DNA of 16,411 bases from Nitrospinae bacterium RIFCSPLOWO2_12_39_16 (GCA_001805005.1 MHDO01000069.1:1-16411); one strand, 5' to 3'; shown: positions 1 through 7,096, counted from the stretch's first letter. Made by a program: numbers and translations. Notes: generated from the letters alone by a model not told the origin.

Positions 1-2
1 AT

Positions 3-113
3 CTTTTCCACTTATTAAAAGAGTTGTTTTCAGAGGTATATATTCCTTTCGCTGTATATGATGAAGTTGTGATTAAAGGGGGAGGCGAGGCTGGTTCTAT
101 GGAGATTTTATAG
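3..113 (+). pseudogene. C-terminal end of a truncated PIN-like (DUF3368-type) protein, 5' end outside the window
   Basis: The open frame entering from the left edge reads LFHLLKELFSEV, then YIPFAVYDEVV, then KGGGEAGSMEIL and a TAG stop at 111-113. This resembles the segment near residues 20-60 of DUF3368/PIN-like predicted nucleases, where an LLxELFxxVxIPxAVYxEVV core is followed by a G-rich turn and a Gly-Ala/Ser-x-Glu-Ile segment. Those proteins normally run about 150 residues and carry further acidic active-site residues downstream. Here the frame stops right after the turn, and the endonuclease gene starts at the next base. I infer a remnant that lost its C-terminal two thirds, perhaps when the restriction system arrived. 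The family call rests on about 36 residues, so a short intact protein of another kind is possible. Confidence 0.5.
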
Positions 114-767
114 ATGAATAGCAAGGTAATTAAATTTTTTGAAGACGAGGTCTTACGAGAAAGAATCAAAGACAAACTCCCACATCTGTTCAGTATTGCA
201 GAATTAGAAAGTTCAAGGGCAGGGAAGATAGGGATGGAGGTCGGCTCGACACGGGAGAAGATTCTAATAGCCCTGCTTATTTATAAATTCGGTGTGAGGA
301 ATGTAGAAACTCAAATTCCTATTACTGAGACAGAAGTAGATGTCAGATTATTTGAGCATCCTGTTTCAATAAAAACGATAACAGGAAGCGGTGGAGTAAA
401 GGTCATCTGGACTGTAGACGCACCAAAGGCTTTAGAATTTTTTAACTCCTATACGCCTTCATGTGAAATACTTCTTGCCCAGATTAAATGGGATTTGAAA
501 GAAACTGATTTTCAAAAAGGTGTCCATCCCGGAGGTCTTTTCTTGATACCAGTGGAAACACAAAGAAGAGTTTTAAGACAGATTGGAAAAGAGAAATATT
601 TAAAACTGCCAAAGGTAGGAACAAACCCTCGTGGAGTTGAAATTAGTAAAGATGGGCTTATGATGCTTCTACATGATAAAGGTACAAAGTGTATTGAGAT
701 TATTTGGAGACATTCTAAAATGGAGTATAACCCTTACAAAAGATGGGTTGATTATTGGAAGGAATAA
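114..767 (+). CDS. type II restriction endonuclease (possibly ThaI-like)
   Basis: This 217-residue protein is the restriction half of a two-gene system and would cut unmethylated DNA at a short specific site. A candidate PD-(D/E)xK nuclease core is visible: an acidic patch TETEVDV with Asp76, then VSIKT with Lys87. The residue two before the lysine is Ser85 rather than the usual Asp or Glu. Acidic residues of the preceding helix (Glu42 in GMEVGS, Glu48 in REK) could supply the missing ligand. Strong features after the core are GGVKVIWTVDAP and PGGLFLIP. From memory the overall pattern (AELESSRAGK, then GMEVGS, then the core) recalls the ThaI family, which cuts CGCG, but I could not check this. 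The start codon abuts the preceding stop (TAGATG), with GGAG at 101-104 as a ribosome site. The methyltransferase follows 4 bases after the stop, which is the main functional evidence. Confidence 0.72.
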   Translation: MNSKVIKFFEDEVLRERIKDKLPHLFSIAELESSRAGKIGMEVGSTREKILIALLIYKFGVRNVETQIPITETEVDVRLFEHPVSIKTITGSGGVKVIWTVDAPKALEFFNSYTPSCEILLAQIKWDLKETDFQKGVHPGGLFLIPVETQRRVLRQIGKEKYLKLPKVGTNPRGVEISKDGLMMLLHDKGTKCIEIIWRHSKMEYNPYKRWVDYWKE

Positions 768-771
768 AGAT

Positions 772-1704
772 ATGAAACCTAACCGCAGAAAAAATGGTAC
801 TGTAACAAGTGCTTTTGGTTCATCGGGTAGAATCGGGCATGACGCTACAAAATTTTATGGTAGCAGATTATATGAAGGGCAAAAGATACCTACTGATGTC
901 ACATATATTGAAAATCCCATTGATCCGAAGGCATTAGATAAAATCTATTGTAAGAGTAGCGAAGCTATGGAAGATATTCCTGACTACAGCGTTCACCTCA
1001 TGGTGACATCGCCACCATATAATGTAACAAAAGAGTATGACGAGGATTTGTCATTAGATGAATACAGAGATTTGCTCAAGCGAGCTTTCAAGGAAACCTA
1101 TCGTGTTCTTGTTACTGGAGGCAGGGCATGTATAAATATAGCAAACCTTGGACGAAAACCTTATATCCCTCTTCATAGCTATATAATTCAGGATATGCTG
1201 GAAATTGGGTTCTTTATGAGGGGTGAAATAATCTGGAACAAGGCAACAGGCTCAAGTCCATCCACAGCATGGGGGAGTTGGCAGTCTGCAGGAAATCCTA
1301 CCTTAAGGGATATTCATGAATATATATTGGTTTTTTCAAAGGAATCCTTTAGCCGTAAAAGAAATGATAAGGAAAATACAATTAGCAGAAAAGAATTTTT
1401 AGAGTTTACAAAGAGTGTATGGACATTTTCTGGTGAGTCTGCACGAAAGATTGGACATCCTGCCCCTTTTCCAGTTGAACTTCCATATCGGTTGATTCAA
1501 CTCTATACCTTTAAAGATGAAGTTGTGTTAGACCCATTTTGTGGAAGTGGATCAGCCTGTATTGCAGCAATTAAGGCAGGAAGACATTATATAGGGTATG
1601 ACATCAAAAAGGAGTATGTAAAATTAGCGGAACAAAGAATAAGAGAATATGAACAACAACTTACAATTCCTTTGCTTGAATTAAAGACTGTTGAGGTTAA
1701 ATGA
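772..1704 (+). CDS. DNA methyltransferase of a type II restriction-modification system (beta class, SPPY motif)
   Basis: This 310-residue S-adenosylmethionine-dependent DNA amino-methyltransferase protects the host site from the upstream endonuclease. Catalytic motif IV is TSPPYN at residues 79-84. The AdoMet-binding motif I is DPFCGSGS at residues 254-261, followed by GRHYIGYDI. The order motif IV before motif I defines the beta class, and SPPY rather than DPPY favours N4-cytosine as product, although N6-adenine enzymes can also carry it. HPAPFP at 229-234 is the conserved segment just before motif I. I chose ATG 772 because a strong GGAAGGAA lies 7 bases upstream at 757-764 and it falls after the endonuclease stop. 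The frame opens earlier, at 673, but that part runs inside the endonuclease gene. The stop overlaps the tyrA start as ATGA, so the gene is translationally coupled to a housekeeping operon. Confidence 0.88.
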   Translation: MKPNRRKNGTVTSAFGSSGRIGHDATKFYGSRLYEGQKIPTDVTYIENPIDPKALDKIYCKSSEAMEDIPDYSVHLMVTSPPYNVTKEYDEDLSLDEYRDLLKRAFKETYRVLVTGGRACINIANLGRKPYIPLHSYIIQDMLEIGFFMRGEIIWNKATGSSPSTAWGSWQSAGNPTLRDIHEYILVFSKESFSRKRNDKENTISRKEFLEFTKSVWTFSGESARKIGHPAPFPVELPYRLIQLYTFKDEVVLDPFCGSGSACIAAIKAGRHYIGYDIKKEYVKLAEQRIREYEQQLTIPLLELKTVEVK

Positions 1705-3269
1705 TGATACATTTTAAAACAATAACAATAGTTGGTGTTGGGCTTATTGGAGGCTCTTTTGCAAGGGTATGCAAAAATAAAAAACTTGCCGACAGAATTA
1801 TTGGCTTTGGCAGGGATGAAAAGAATTTAAAGAGGGCTGTAGAGCTTAATGTCATAGATTCATACAGCTTAAATCTTAGAGATGCTGTAAGTAACTCGGA
1901 TTTCATAATTCTTGCAACACCTGTATTTTCCATTATAAAAATTGCAAGGGAGATGATGCCATATCTTAAAAAAGGGGCTATTGTCACAGATGCGGGGAGT
2001 GTAAAGGGTGAGATAGTCCGTGAAATAGATGAGATATTGTCTAAAGAAATATTTTTTGTTGGTGCCCATCCGATTGCAGGGACAGAAAAATCAGGAGTTG
2101 AGGCATCTTTTGTGGAATTATTTGAAGGTCATAGATGTGTCATAACTCCTACCGATAAAACCAATTCTGTTGCCCTTGAAAAAGCAAAGGAGATATGGAG
2201 TGAGACAGGGTCAGAGGTGATACTGATGGATGCTGATAAGCATGACAGATACCTCGCTGCTGTGAGTCATCTGCCTCATGCTGTTGCCTATGCACTGGTA
2301 AATGCTGTCGGAGGGCTTGATGAAAAAGAGAAGGGGGTTTTATCCTTCTCTGCCGGCGGGTTCAGGGACTTTACACGGATTGCAGCAAGCCACCCAGCCA
2401 TGTGGAGAGATATATTTTCAATGAATAAGAAAAATGTTGTAGAGATGATAAACCTATTTCAGTCCACATTGGAGGATATTAAAGAGGCAATTAGCAACAA
2501 TGATGGTAAAAAGATGGAGAAGGAGTTTGAAAAGGCAAAAGAAATAAAATCAAAAATTTCAAATCTTCAATCTTCAATCTTCAATCTTCAATCTTTAATC
2601 ATTGCCATTGATGGCCCTGCAGGGTCGGGCAAGAGTACAGTTGCTAAGATACTGGCAAAGAGATTTAAATATAAATATATAGACACAGGTGCTATGTATA
2701 GGGCTGTTGCGTTAAAGGCTATAAAAAACAACATAAAATTGACTGATGAGAAAATGGTATCTAAAATAGCAGATAATATTAAAATAGAATTTTCAGCCGA
2801 TGACAATAACCAGAGGGTATATGCAGATGGAGATGATGTTACCTTAAAGATAAGAAATGAGGAGGTTGGGAAGGGGGCATCAGTTGTCTCTGCCTATTCA
2901 GGTGTAAGAAATGCTATGCTGATAAAACAGAGGGAAATGGGTAAATCAGGTGGAGTTGTAATGGAGGGGAGAGACATAGGGACCGTAATATTTCCCAATG
3001 CCAATATAAAGTTCTTTTTAGCTGCATCAGCAGAGGAGAGGGGAAGAAGAAGGCATCTGGAGCTGGAGGAAAAGGGAGAAAATGTAGAGAGGGACAGGAT
3101 AGTTGAGGATATAAGGAAAAGGGATAATAAGGATGCATCCCGCGAGATAGCCCCTTTAAGGAGGGCAGATGATTCAATAGTGATTGATACTACAGGAATT
3201 TCTATTGACGAGGTTGTGGAAAATATGTTACAAGAAATAGATAAGCATTGGCAAATTGCTGATGACTGA
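1701..3269 (+). CDS. tyrA-cmk: fused prephenate dehydrogenase - cytidylate kinase
   Basis: One continuous 522-residue frame joins two complete enzymes. Residues 1 to about 285 are prephenate dehydrogenase (tyrosine pathway; prephenate plus NAD(P)+ to 4-hydroxyphenylpyruvate and CO2). They carry the Rossmann motif GVGLIGGS at 12-19, GAHPIAGTEKSG with catalytic-type His123, SHLPH at about 189-193, and GGFRDFTRIA. No ACT regulatory domain follows. Residues from about 300 to 522 are cytidylate kinase (CMP/dCMP plus ATP to the diphosphates), with P-loop DGPAGSGKST at 304-313, YIDTGAMYRA, MEGRDIGTVIFP and RKRDNKDASRE. The linker is encoded by a 7-base tandem repeat at 2563-2597 and reads NLQSSIF then NLQSL. 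There is no ATG or ribosome site at the kinase boundary, so it is probably made as a fusion. Two tandem ATGs exist; 1704 sits 7 bases from GAGG at 1693-1696, while 1701 sits only 4 from it. Confidence 0.9.
   Translation: MMIHFKTITIVGVGLIGGSFARVCKNKKLADRIIGFGRDEKNLKRAVELNVIDSYSLNLRDAVSNSDFIILATPVFSIIKIAREMMPYLKKGAIVTDAGSVKGEIVREIDEILSKEIFFVGAHPIAGTEKSGVEASFVELFEGHRCVITPTDKTNSVALEKAKEIWSETGSEVILMDADKHDRYLAAVSHLPHAVAYALVNAVGGLDEKEKGVLSFSAGGFRDFTRIAASHPAMWRDIFSMNKKNVVEMINLFQSTLEDIKEAISNNDGKKMEKEFEKAKEIKSKISNLQSSIFNLQSLIIAIDGPAGSGKSTVAKILAKRFKYKYIDTGAMYRAVALKAIKNNIKLTDEKMVSKIADNIKIEFSADDNNQRVYADGDDVTLKIRNEEVGKGASVVSAYSGVRNAMLIKQREMGKSGGVVMEGRDIGTVIFPNANIKFFLAASAEERGRRRHLELEEKGENVERDRIVEDIRKRDNKDASREIAPLRRADDSIVIDTTGISIDEVVENMLQEIDKHWQIADD
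2563..2597 (+). repeat. heptanucleotide tandem repeat at the TyrA/Cmk junction
   Basis: The unit ATCTTCA occurs four times perfectly (2563-2569, 2570-2576, 2577-2583, 2584-2590), followed by a fifth copy with one change (ATCTTTA, 2591-2597). A weaker ATTTCAA precedes it at 2556. Seven is not a multiple of three, so gain or loss of one unit would shift the frame and separate kinase from dehydrogenase. The repeat encodes the interdomain linker, so it is translated in the present frame. Confidence 0.95.
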
Positions 3270-3299
3270 TAGTTAAAAAGGGGAGGTTTTTAAATATAA

Positions 3300-5084
3300 A
3301 TGGAAAAAGAGATACTTAAGGGAAAAAACAGTGGTTCTGCTGCAAAGGTTGATACTATGATGAGAAAGACTCATTTTGTTTATAGTGACGACCCGGATAT
3401 TGAAGATACATCAGATGTTGAATACGACATGGAAGTGGAGCGGCTGTATGATGATAGCATGAAGAGTTTCAAAGAGGGCGATATCGTGAAAGGTCGTATT
3501 GTTGGTATCAGCGAAGACTCAATTACAGTTGACATAGGGTTCAAGTCTGAAGGCGTCATTTCAAGGAATGAGTTTCCGCATCGCGGGAAAAATCTAAAGG
3601 TGGGCGATGAAATAACCGTGATGCTGGATAGAGTTGAAGACAAGAATGGGCAGGTAGTCCTTTCCAAAGAGAAGGCGGACAAGATAAAGGTGTGGGAAGA
3701 GGTAATGAAGAAGTATGCCAATCATGAGCCCGTTGAAGGGACTGTTGTGGAGCAAATAAAGGGTGGGCTTACTGTTGATATAGGACTAAAGGCATTTCTC
3801 CCCGGCTCGCAGATTGATATTAAGCCGGTCAGAAATCTTGACAGGATCATAGGGCAGAAATTCAGGATGAGAATTATAAAGATGAACAAGAAAAAGGGCA
3901 ACATTGTCCTCTCGCGGCGTGTCCTGTTAGAAGAAGAGAGAAAAACTTCAAGAGACAATATACTTTCAACTATGGAAGAGGGCAAGATTATTGACGGGAC
4001 TGTAAAGAATATTACAGAATATGGTGCGTTTGTTGACCTCGGTGGTATTGATGGATTGCTTCACATAACCGATATGGCATGGGGGAGGATAAGCCATCCA
4101 TCCGAGCTTTTTGCAGTAGGCGATACAATTAAGGTGATGATATTAAAGTATGATAGAGAGAATCAGAAGATATCTCTTGGCTATAAACAAATTTCCACCG
4201 ACCCGTGGGCAGGGGTGGAAGAAAAATATACAGTTGGGAAAAAGCTCAGAGGCAAGGTTGTGAGTATTACAGACTACGGTGCATTTATTGAACTGGAGAG
4301 CGGTGTAGAGGGATTGATACATGTGTCAGAGATGTCATGGGGCAAATATCTTAAACACCCGTCAAAGATTGCTGCAGTGGGAGACACAGTTGAGGCTGTA
4401 GTTCTAAACATTGACAAAGAAAAGAGGAAAATCTCCCTCAGTATGAAACAGAATGAGCCTAACCCCTGGTTAAATATAGAGGAAAAATATCAGGTAGGAG
4501 CGGTTGTAGAGGGCAAGATAAGAAATGTAACAGATTTTGGTGCATTCGTTGAGCTTGAGGAGGGGATTGACGGATTGATTCATATATCGGATATGTCATG
4601 GACACAGAAGATAAAACATCCGTCAGAATTATTTAAAAAGAGGGATAGTGTCAAGGCGGTAGTTTTGAGTGTTGATAAAGAAAATGAGAGGCTTGCACTT
4701 GGCATAAAGCAGCTTACATCTGACCCATGGACAAATATATCCGAGAAGTATAAAGTTGGGATGGATGTAAAGGGGAAGGTAATAAAGATTACAAACTTTG
4801 GTGCTTTTGCAGAGATTGAAGAGGGTATAGAGGGGCTAATTCACATATCGCAGTTAAGCTCAAAGAAGGTTAATGACCCGAAGGAAGTTGTTTCTGTTGG
4901 TGATGAAATAAAGGCGAGGGTTGTTAAGGTGGATGATGCAAACAGAAGGATTGGTTTGAGCATCAAGGCTTACAATGAAGGGATTAGCAACCTTGAAGGA
5001 TTGGATATACCTGAGAATGGGTTTGAAGAGGTTGTAACGGAGGGTGAGGAATCAAACAAAAAGGGTAAAAAGGATAAGAAATGA
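3300..5084 (+). CDS. rpsA: 30S ribosomal protein S1
   Basis: This 594-residue protein binds mRNA on the small ribosomal subunit and helps load messages onto the ribosome. Six S1 (OB-fold) repeats are visible at about residues 59-128, 141-213, 226-300, 311-387, 398-473 and 485-558. The last four show the canonical GAFVxLxxGIxGLIHIS core with small variations. Repeats 1 and 2 are more diverged, as usual for the ribosome-docking end. A charged N-terminal extension of about 58 residues (rich in Asp/Glu at 30-55) precedes repeat 1, and a Lys-rich tail ends the protein. The best ribosome site, GGGGAGG at 3280-3286, lies 13 bases from ATG 3300, which is longer than usual. The gene begins 30 bases after cmk, a neighbour relationship conserved across many proteobacteria, and overlaps sppA by 4 bases. 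Confidence 0.96.
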   Translation: MEKEILKGKNSGSAAKVDTMMRKTHFVYSDDPDIEDTSDVEYDMEVERLYDDSMKSFKEGDIVKGRIVGISEDSITVDIGFKSEGVISRNEFPHRGKNLKVGDEITVMLDRVEDKNGQVVLSKEKADKIKVWEEVMKKYANHEPVEGTVVEQIKGGLTVDIGLKAFLPGSQIDIKPVRNLDRIIGQKFRMRIIKMNKKKGNIVLSRRVLLEEERKTSRDNILSTMEEGKIIDGTVKNITEYGAFVDLGGIDGLLHITDMAWGRISHPSELFAVGDTIKVMILKYDRENQKISLGYKQISTDPWAGVEEKYTVGKKLRGKVVSITDYGAFIELESGVEGLIHVSEMSWGKYLKHPSKIAAVGDTVEAVVLNIDKEKRKISLSMKQNEPNPWLNIEEKYQVGAVVEGKIRNVTDFGAFVELEEGIDGLIHISDMSWTQKIKHPSELFKKRDSVKAVVLSVDKENERLALGIKQLTSDPWTNISEKYKVGMDVKGKVIKITNFGAFAEIEEGIEGLIHISQLSSKKVNDPKEVVSVGDEIKARVVKVDDANRRIGLSIKAYNEGISNLEGLDIPENGFEEVVTEGEESNKKGKKDKK

Positions 5085-5983
5085 AAATGGAAAGTAAGGG
5101 GAAGAAGCCTTTTTTGAAGAATTTAATTACCCTTGGCGCCGCTACTATAATTCTGTTCAGCATAGTCTGGTGGATAAGCTCTTTTGTTGTAAAAGACGGG
5201 GGAGGGGATTTAACCCAGAGAGATAAGCTTGCACTTGTAAGGATTGAAGGCGTTATTACTGAATCTGAAGATATTGTAAGACAGATAAAGAAATATCGTG
5301 AAGATTCATCTATTAAAGGGATTGTCCTTCGTATTGACAGCCCCGGCGGTGCAGTTGGGCCATCTCAAGAAATATACAGAGAGGTCTTAAAAACTACTGA
5401 GGGGAAAAAGGTGGTGGCATCAATGGGTGGTCTCGCAGCATCAGGCGGATATTATATAGCATGTGCCGCTAATAAGGTATTTGCAAATCCGGGGACAATA
5501 ACAGGGAGTATAGGCGTTATAATGGCATTTTCCAACTTTGAAGAGTTGATGAAGAAGCTCGGTTTAAAGACTACTGTGATTAAGAGCGGAAAATTTAAGG
5601 ATGTAGGGTCACCTGTAAGAGAGCTAACAGAGGAGGAGAGAAAGATTCTTCAGAATGTATCTGACGATATACACGGACAGTTTATTGAGGCGGTCGCAAA
5701 AGGAAGAAACCTTAAAATAGAATCGGTGAAGGAACTGGCAGATGGAAGAATATTCTCAGGAAGACAGGCAAAGGAATCAGGATTAATTGATGAACTCGGC
5801 ACACTGGAAGATGCAATTTCTTATGCAACAAAATTGGCAGGGATTAAGGATAAGGCTAAGATTGTTCAGGAGAGGAAGGAAAAGAATCTCTTCTTGAGAC
5901 TTTTTAAGGAGGATTTTTCATCTCTTATACCATCTCCTCTGAATACAAAATTCCTGGGTGCGCAGTATATTTGGCAGTATTAG
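5081..5983 (+). CDS. sppA: signal peptide peptidase SppA, single-domain S49 protease
   Basis: This 300-residue membrane-anchored serine protease degrades leftover signal peptides in the inner membrane. One transmembrane helix lies at about 13-37 (LITLGAATIILFSIVWW region) after a basic N-terminus, placing the catalytic domain in the periplasm. The Ser/Lys dyad is recognisable: Ser121 in GGLAASGGYYIA, and Lys173 in SGKFKDVGSP. The 52-residue spacing equals that of the Bacillus-type enzyme as I remember it. Other hallmarks are RIDSPGG at 84-90 and NPGTITGSIGV at 136-146. The length matches the short single-domain form, not the double-length E. coli type. The start codon overlaps the rpsA stop as ATGA, so translation is coupled. 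Confidence 0.94.
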   Translation: MKMESKGKKPFLKNLITLGAATIILFSIVWWISSFVVKDGGGDLTQRDKLALVRIEGVITESEDIVRQIKKYREDSSIKGIVLRIDSPGGAVGPSQEIYREVLKTTEGKKVVASMGGLAASGGYYIACAANKVFANPGTITGSIGVIMAFSNFEELMKKLGLKTTVIKSGKFKDVGSPVRELTEEERKILQNVSDDIHGQFIEAVAKGRNLKIESVKELADGRIFSGRQAKESGLIDELGTLEDAISYATKLAGIKDKAKIVQERKEKNLFLRLFKEDFSSLIPSPLNTKFLGAQYIWQY

Positions 5984-6071
5984 GGATTGGAGATTGATTA
6001 TTTTGAAGATTTATATTTGATTAATTCAATAGTCAATCGTTAATAGTCAATTGAAATGGGAGGTTTAATCT
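5984..6071 (+). other. AT-rich spacer with a direct repeat and a short dyad
   Basis: The 88 bases between sppA and the IHF-like gene hold the 10-base direct repeat AATAGTCAAT at 6028-6037 and 6042-6051, framed by the dyad TTCAAT (6025-6030) / ATTGAA (6050-6055). The left part (GGATTGGAGATTGATT...) looks like a decayed, opposite-strand version of the heptad spacer seen at 2563. The right end carries GGGAGG at 6058-6063, a ribosome site for the next gene. I see no clear promoter. Confidence 0.5.
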
Positions 6072-6359
6072 ATGACAAAATCGGAACTTGCAGAGCAGGT
6101 ATCAGCAAAGATAAATTTAACTAAAAAAGAGACAGAGCATATAGTAAGCATAATATTTGAAAGCATAATAGGCGCTTTGAGCAGTGGTGATAAGGTGGAG
6201 GTGAGAGGATTTGGCAGCTTTAGAATCAGACATAGGGCTTTAAGAGAAGGTAGAAATCCAAAGACAGGTGAAAAAGTGAAAGTGCCGCCTAAAAAAGTTC
6301 CATTTTTCAGAGCAGGAAAAGAATTGAAGGAAATGGTGAATAATAAAGGAGGGGGTTAG
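6072..6359 (+). CDS. DNA-bending protein of the IHF/HU family (IHF beta-like)
   Basis: This 95-residue nucleoid protein binds and bends DNA as a dimer. The family layout is complete: N-terminal helices starting MTKSELAEQVSAK, the VEVRGFGSFRIR strand, the DNA-embracing arm GRNPKTGEKVKVPPKKVPFF with its intercalating proline (NP motif), and the C-terminal GKELKEMVN helix. The arm and the KKVPFFRAGKEL segment resemble IHF beta more than HU, and ihfB follows rpsA (and sppA) in several related phyla. A good ribosome site, GGGAGG at 6058-6063, lies 8 bases upstream of the ATG. A strong terminator follows 47 bases after the stop, so this is probably the last gene of the operon. HU and IHF alpha are alternatives. 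Confidence 0.9.
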   Translation: MTKSELAEQVSAKINLTKKETEHIVSIIFESIIGALSSGDKVEVRGFGSFRIRHRALREGRNPKTGEKVKVPPKKVPFFRAGKELKEMVNNKGGG

Positions 6360-6406
6360 AAACTGGGGAAGGCAAAATTTATCAACTCGTCAGGCTACTC
6401 TAATGA

Positions 6407-6432
6407 AGCAGGGAACCCTCCCTGCTTTTTTT
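6407..6432 (+). terminator. intrinsic terminator after the IHF-like gene
   Basis: A perfect 8-bp stem AGCAGGGA (6407-6414) / TCCCTGCT (6419-6426) with a 4-base loop ACCC is followed by a run of seven T at 6426-6432. It closes the tyrA-cmk to IHF operon. The 47 bases before it (6360-6406) hold nothing I recognise. Confidence 0.93.
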
Positions 6433-6456
6433 GTTTATAGAACAAAAACCTAATAT

Positions 6457-6547
6457 AACCACAGATGGACACGGATAAACACAAAGAAACAATGAAATAA
6501 TAAAAGGATTTGTCTTGTCCGTGTTTATCCGTGATAAATCCGTGGTA
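6457..6547. repeat. long imperfect inverted repeat (CCACAG/CACGGATAAACAC type)
   Basis: The left arm at 6457-6482 begins AACCACAGATGG and ends in the exact 13-mer CACGGATAAACAC (6470-6482). The right arm at 6521-6547 carries its reverse complement (6521-6533) and ends GTGGTAA at 6542-6548, with small insertions between the two matching blocks. A 38-base AT-rich middle separates the arms. The two-block layout recalls interspersed dyads I have seen in many environmental bacterial genomes. It sits just past the terminator and its right arm ends 15 bases before aroK. Confidence 0.85.
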
Positions 6548-6562
6548 ATTTTTATAATTTAC

Positions 6563-7096
6563 ATGAATATTATCCTTATAGGTTTTAAGGGGTGTGGAAA
6601 GACACTTATAGGTAAAACACTTGCCGCTAAACTTAAAAGAGGGTTTTATGACACCGATTCCATAATTGAATCAATCTATGCCGAAGAGATAAAAAGTTAT
6701 TTATCATTTAGGGAGATATATAAGAAACACGGCAGTGAATATTTCAGGAATTTAGAGAGAAAGGCATTAAAAAGAGTAGAGGGGTTTGAGAGTAGTATTA
6801 TATCATTAGGAGGAGGGACCCTCTTTTTAGGTAAAGATGTTTATGGAAAATTTAAAGGACATATTGTAATATATCTGCATGTTGAACCTGACATACTATA
6901 TGAAAGAATAATAAAGAATGGTATCCCTGTCTTTTTTGACAGCTTAAATCCAAGGCAGTCATTTGATAAACTTTATGCTGAAAGGCTTCCATCATATAAA
7001 AGGCTTGCTAATATAGTCATAGATAATTCAAGGGATGTTGAGGAGACTGTTAATAATATTTTACTGGAGTTGAATAAGAAAAATGGCGGGCAATAG
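6563..7096 (+). CDS. aroK: shikimate kinase
   Basis: This 177-residue P-loop kinase phosphorylates shikimate at the 3-hydroxyl with ATP in the chorismate pathway. Motifs in order are Walker A GFKGCGKT at 7-14, FYDTD with Asp32 (shikimate-binding position), SEYFRNLE with Arg62, and the GGG turn at 83-85. The C-terminal AERLPSYKRLANIVID segment corresponds to the usual RxPxYxxxA region. The lid (about 110-125, NGIPVFFDSLNP) is diverged from the textbook form. I chose ATG 6563 because the P-loop then starts at residue 7, as in the family. A TTG at 6515 with AAGGA upstream would only add a tail encoded by the inverted repeat. ATG 6563 has no clear ribosome site. The 3' end overlaps aroC by 14 bases, and the pathway link supports both calls. 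Confidence 0.88.
   Translation: MNIILIGFKGCGKTLIGKTLAAKLKRGFYDTDSIIESIYAEEIKSYLSFREIYKKHGSEYFRNLERKALKRVEGFESSIISLGGGTLFLGKDVYGKFKGHIVIYLHVEPDILYERIIKNGIPVFFDSLNPRQSFDKLYAERLPSYKRLANIVIDNSRDVEETVNNILLELNKKNGGQ

Noticed and set aside
673..771. N-terminal extension of the methyltransferase starting at ATG 673
   Set aside because: It lies inside the endonuclease gene in another frame, shows no family similarity, and ATG 772 has a strong ribosome site.
3380..3721. Opposite-strand frame of 113 residues inside rpsA
   Set aside because: It is antisense to a highly conserved gene, Ser-rich in a way expected from the complement of S1 codons, and has no family resemblance. The other minus-strand frames were rejected for the same reason.
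6360..6406. Possible riboswitch in the sequence before the terminator
   Set aside because: I compared it by eye with the common classes I know (c-di-GMP, TPP, SAM, fluoride, glycine and others) and saw no core motif. It follows a stop codon and precedes a terminator, so it is most likely plain 3' UTR.
6553..6558. Perfect TATAAT before aroK as a -10 box
   Set aside because: It ends only 4 bases before ATG 6563, so transcription would start inside or after the start codon, and no -35 box is properly spaced.
6515..6562. TTG start at 6515 for shikimate kinase, with AAGGA upstream
   Set aside because: The added residues are encoded by the inverted-repeat arm and lie before the normal P-loop-proximal start. 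ATG 6563 fits the family length.
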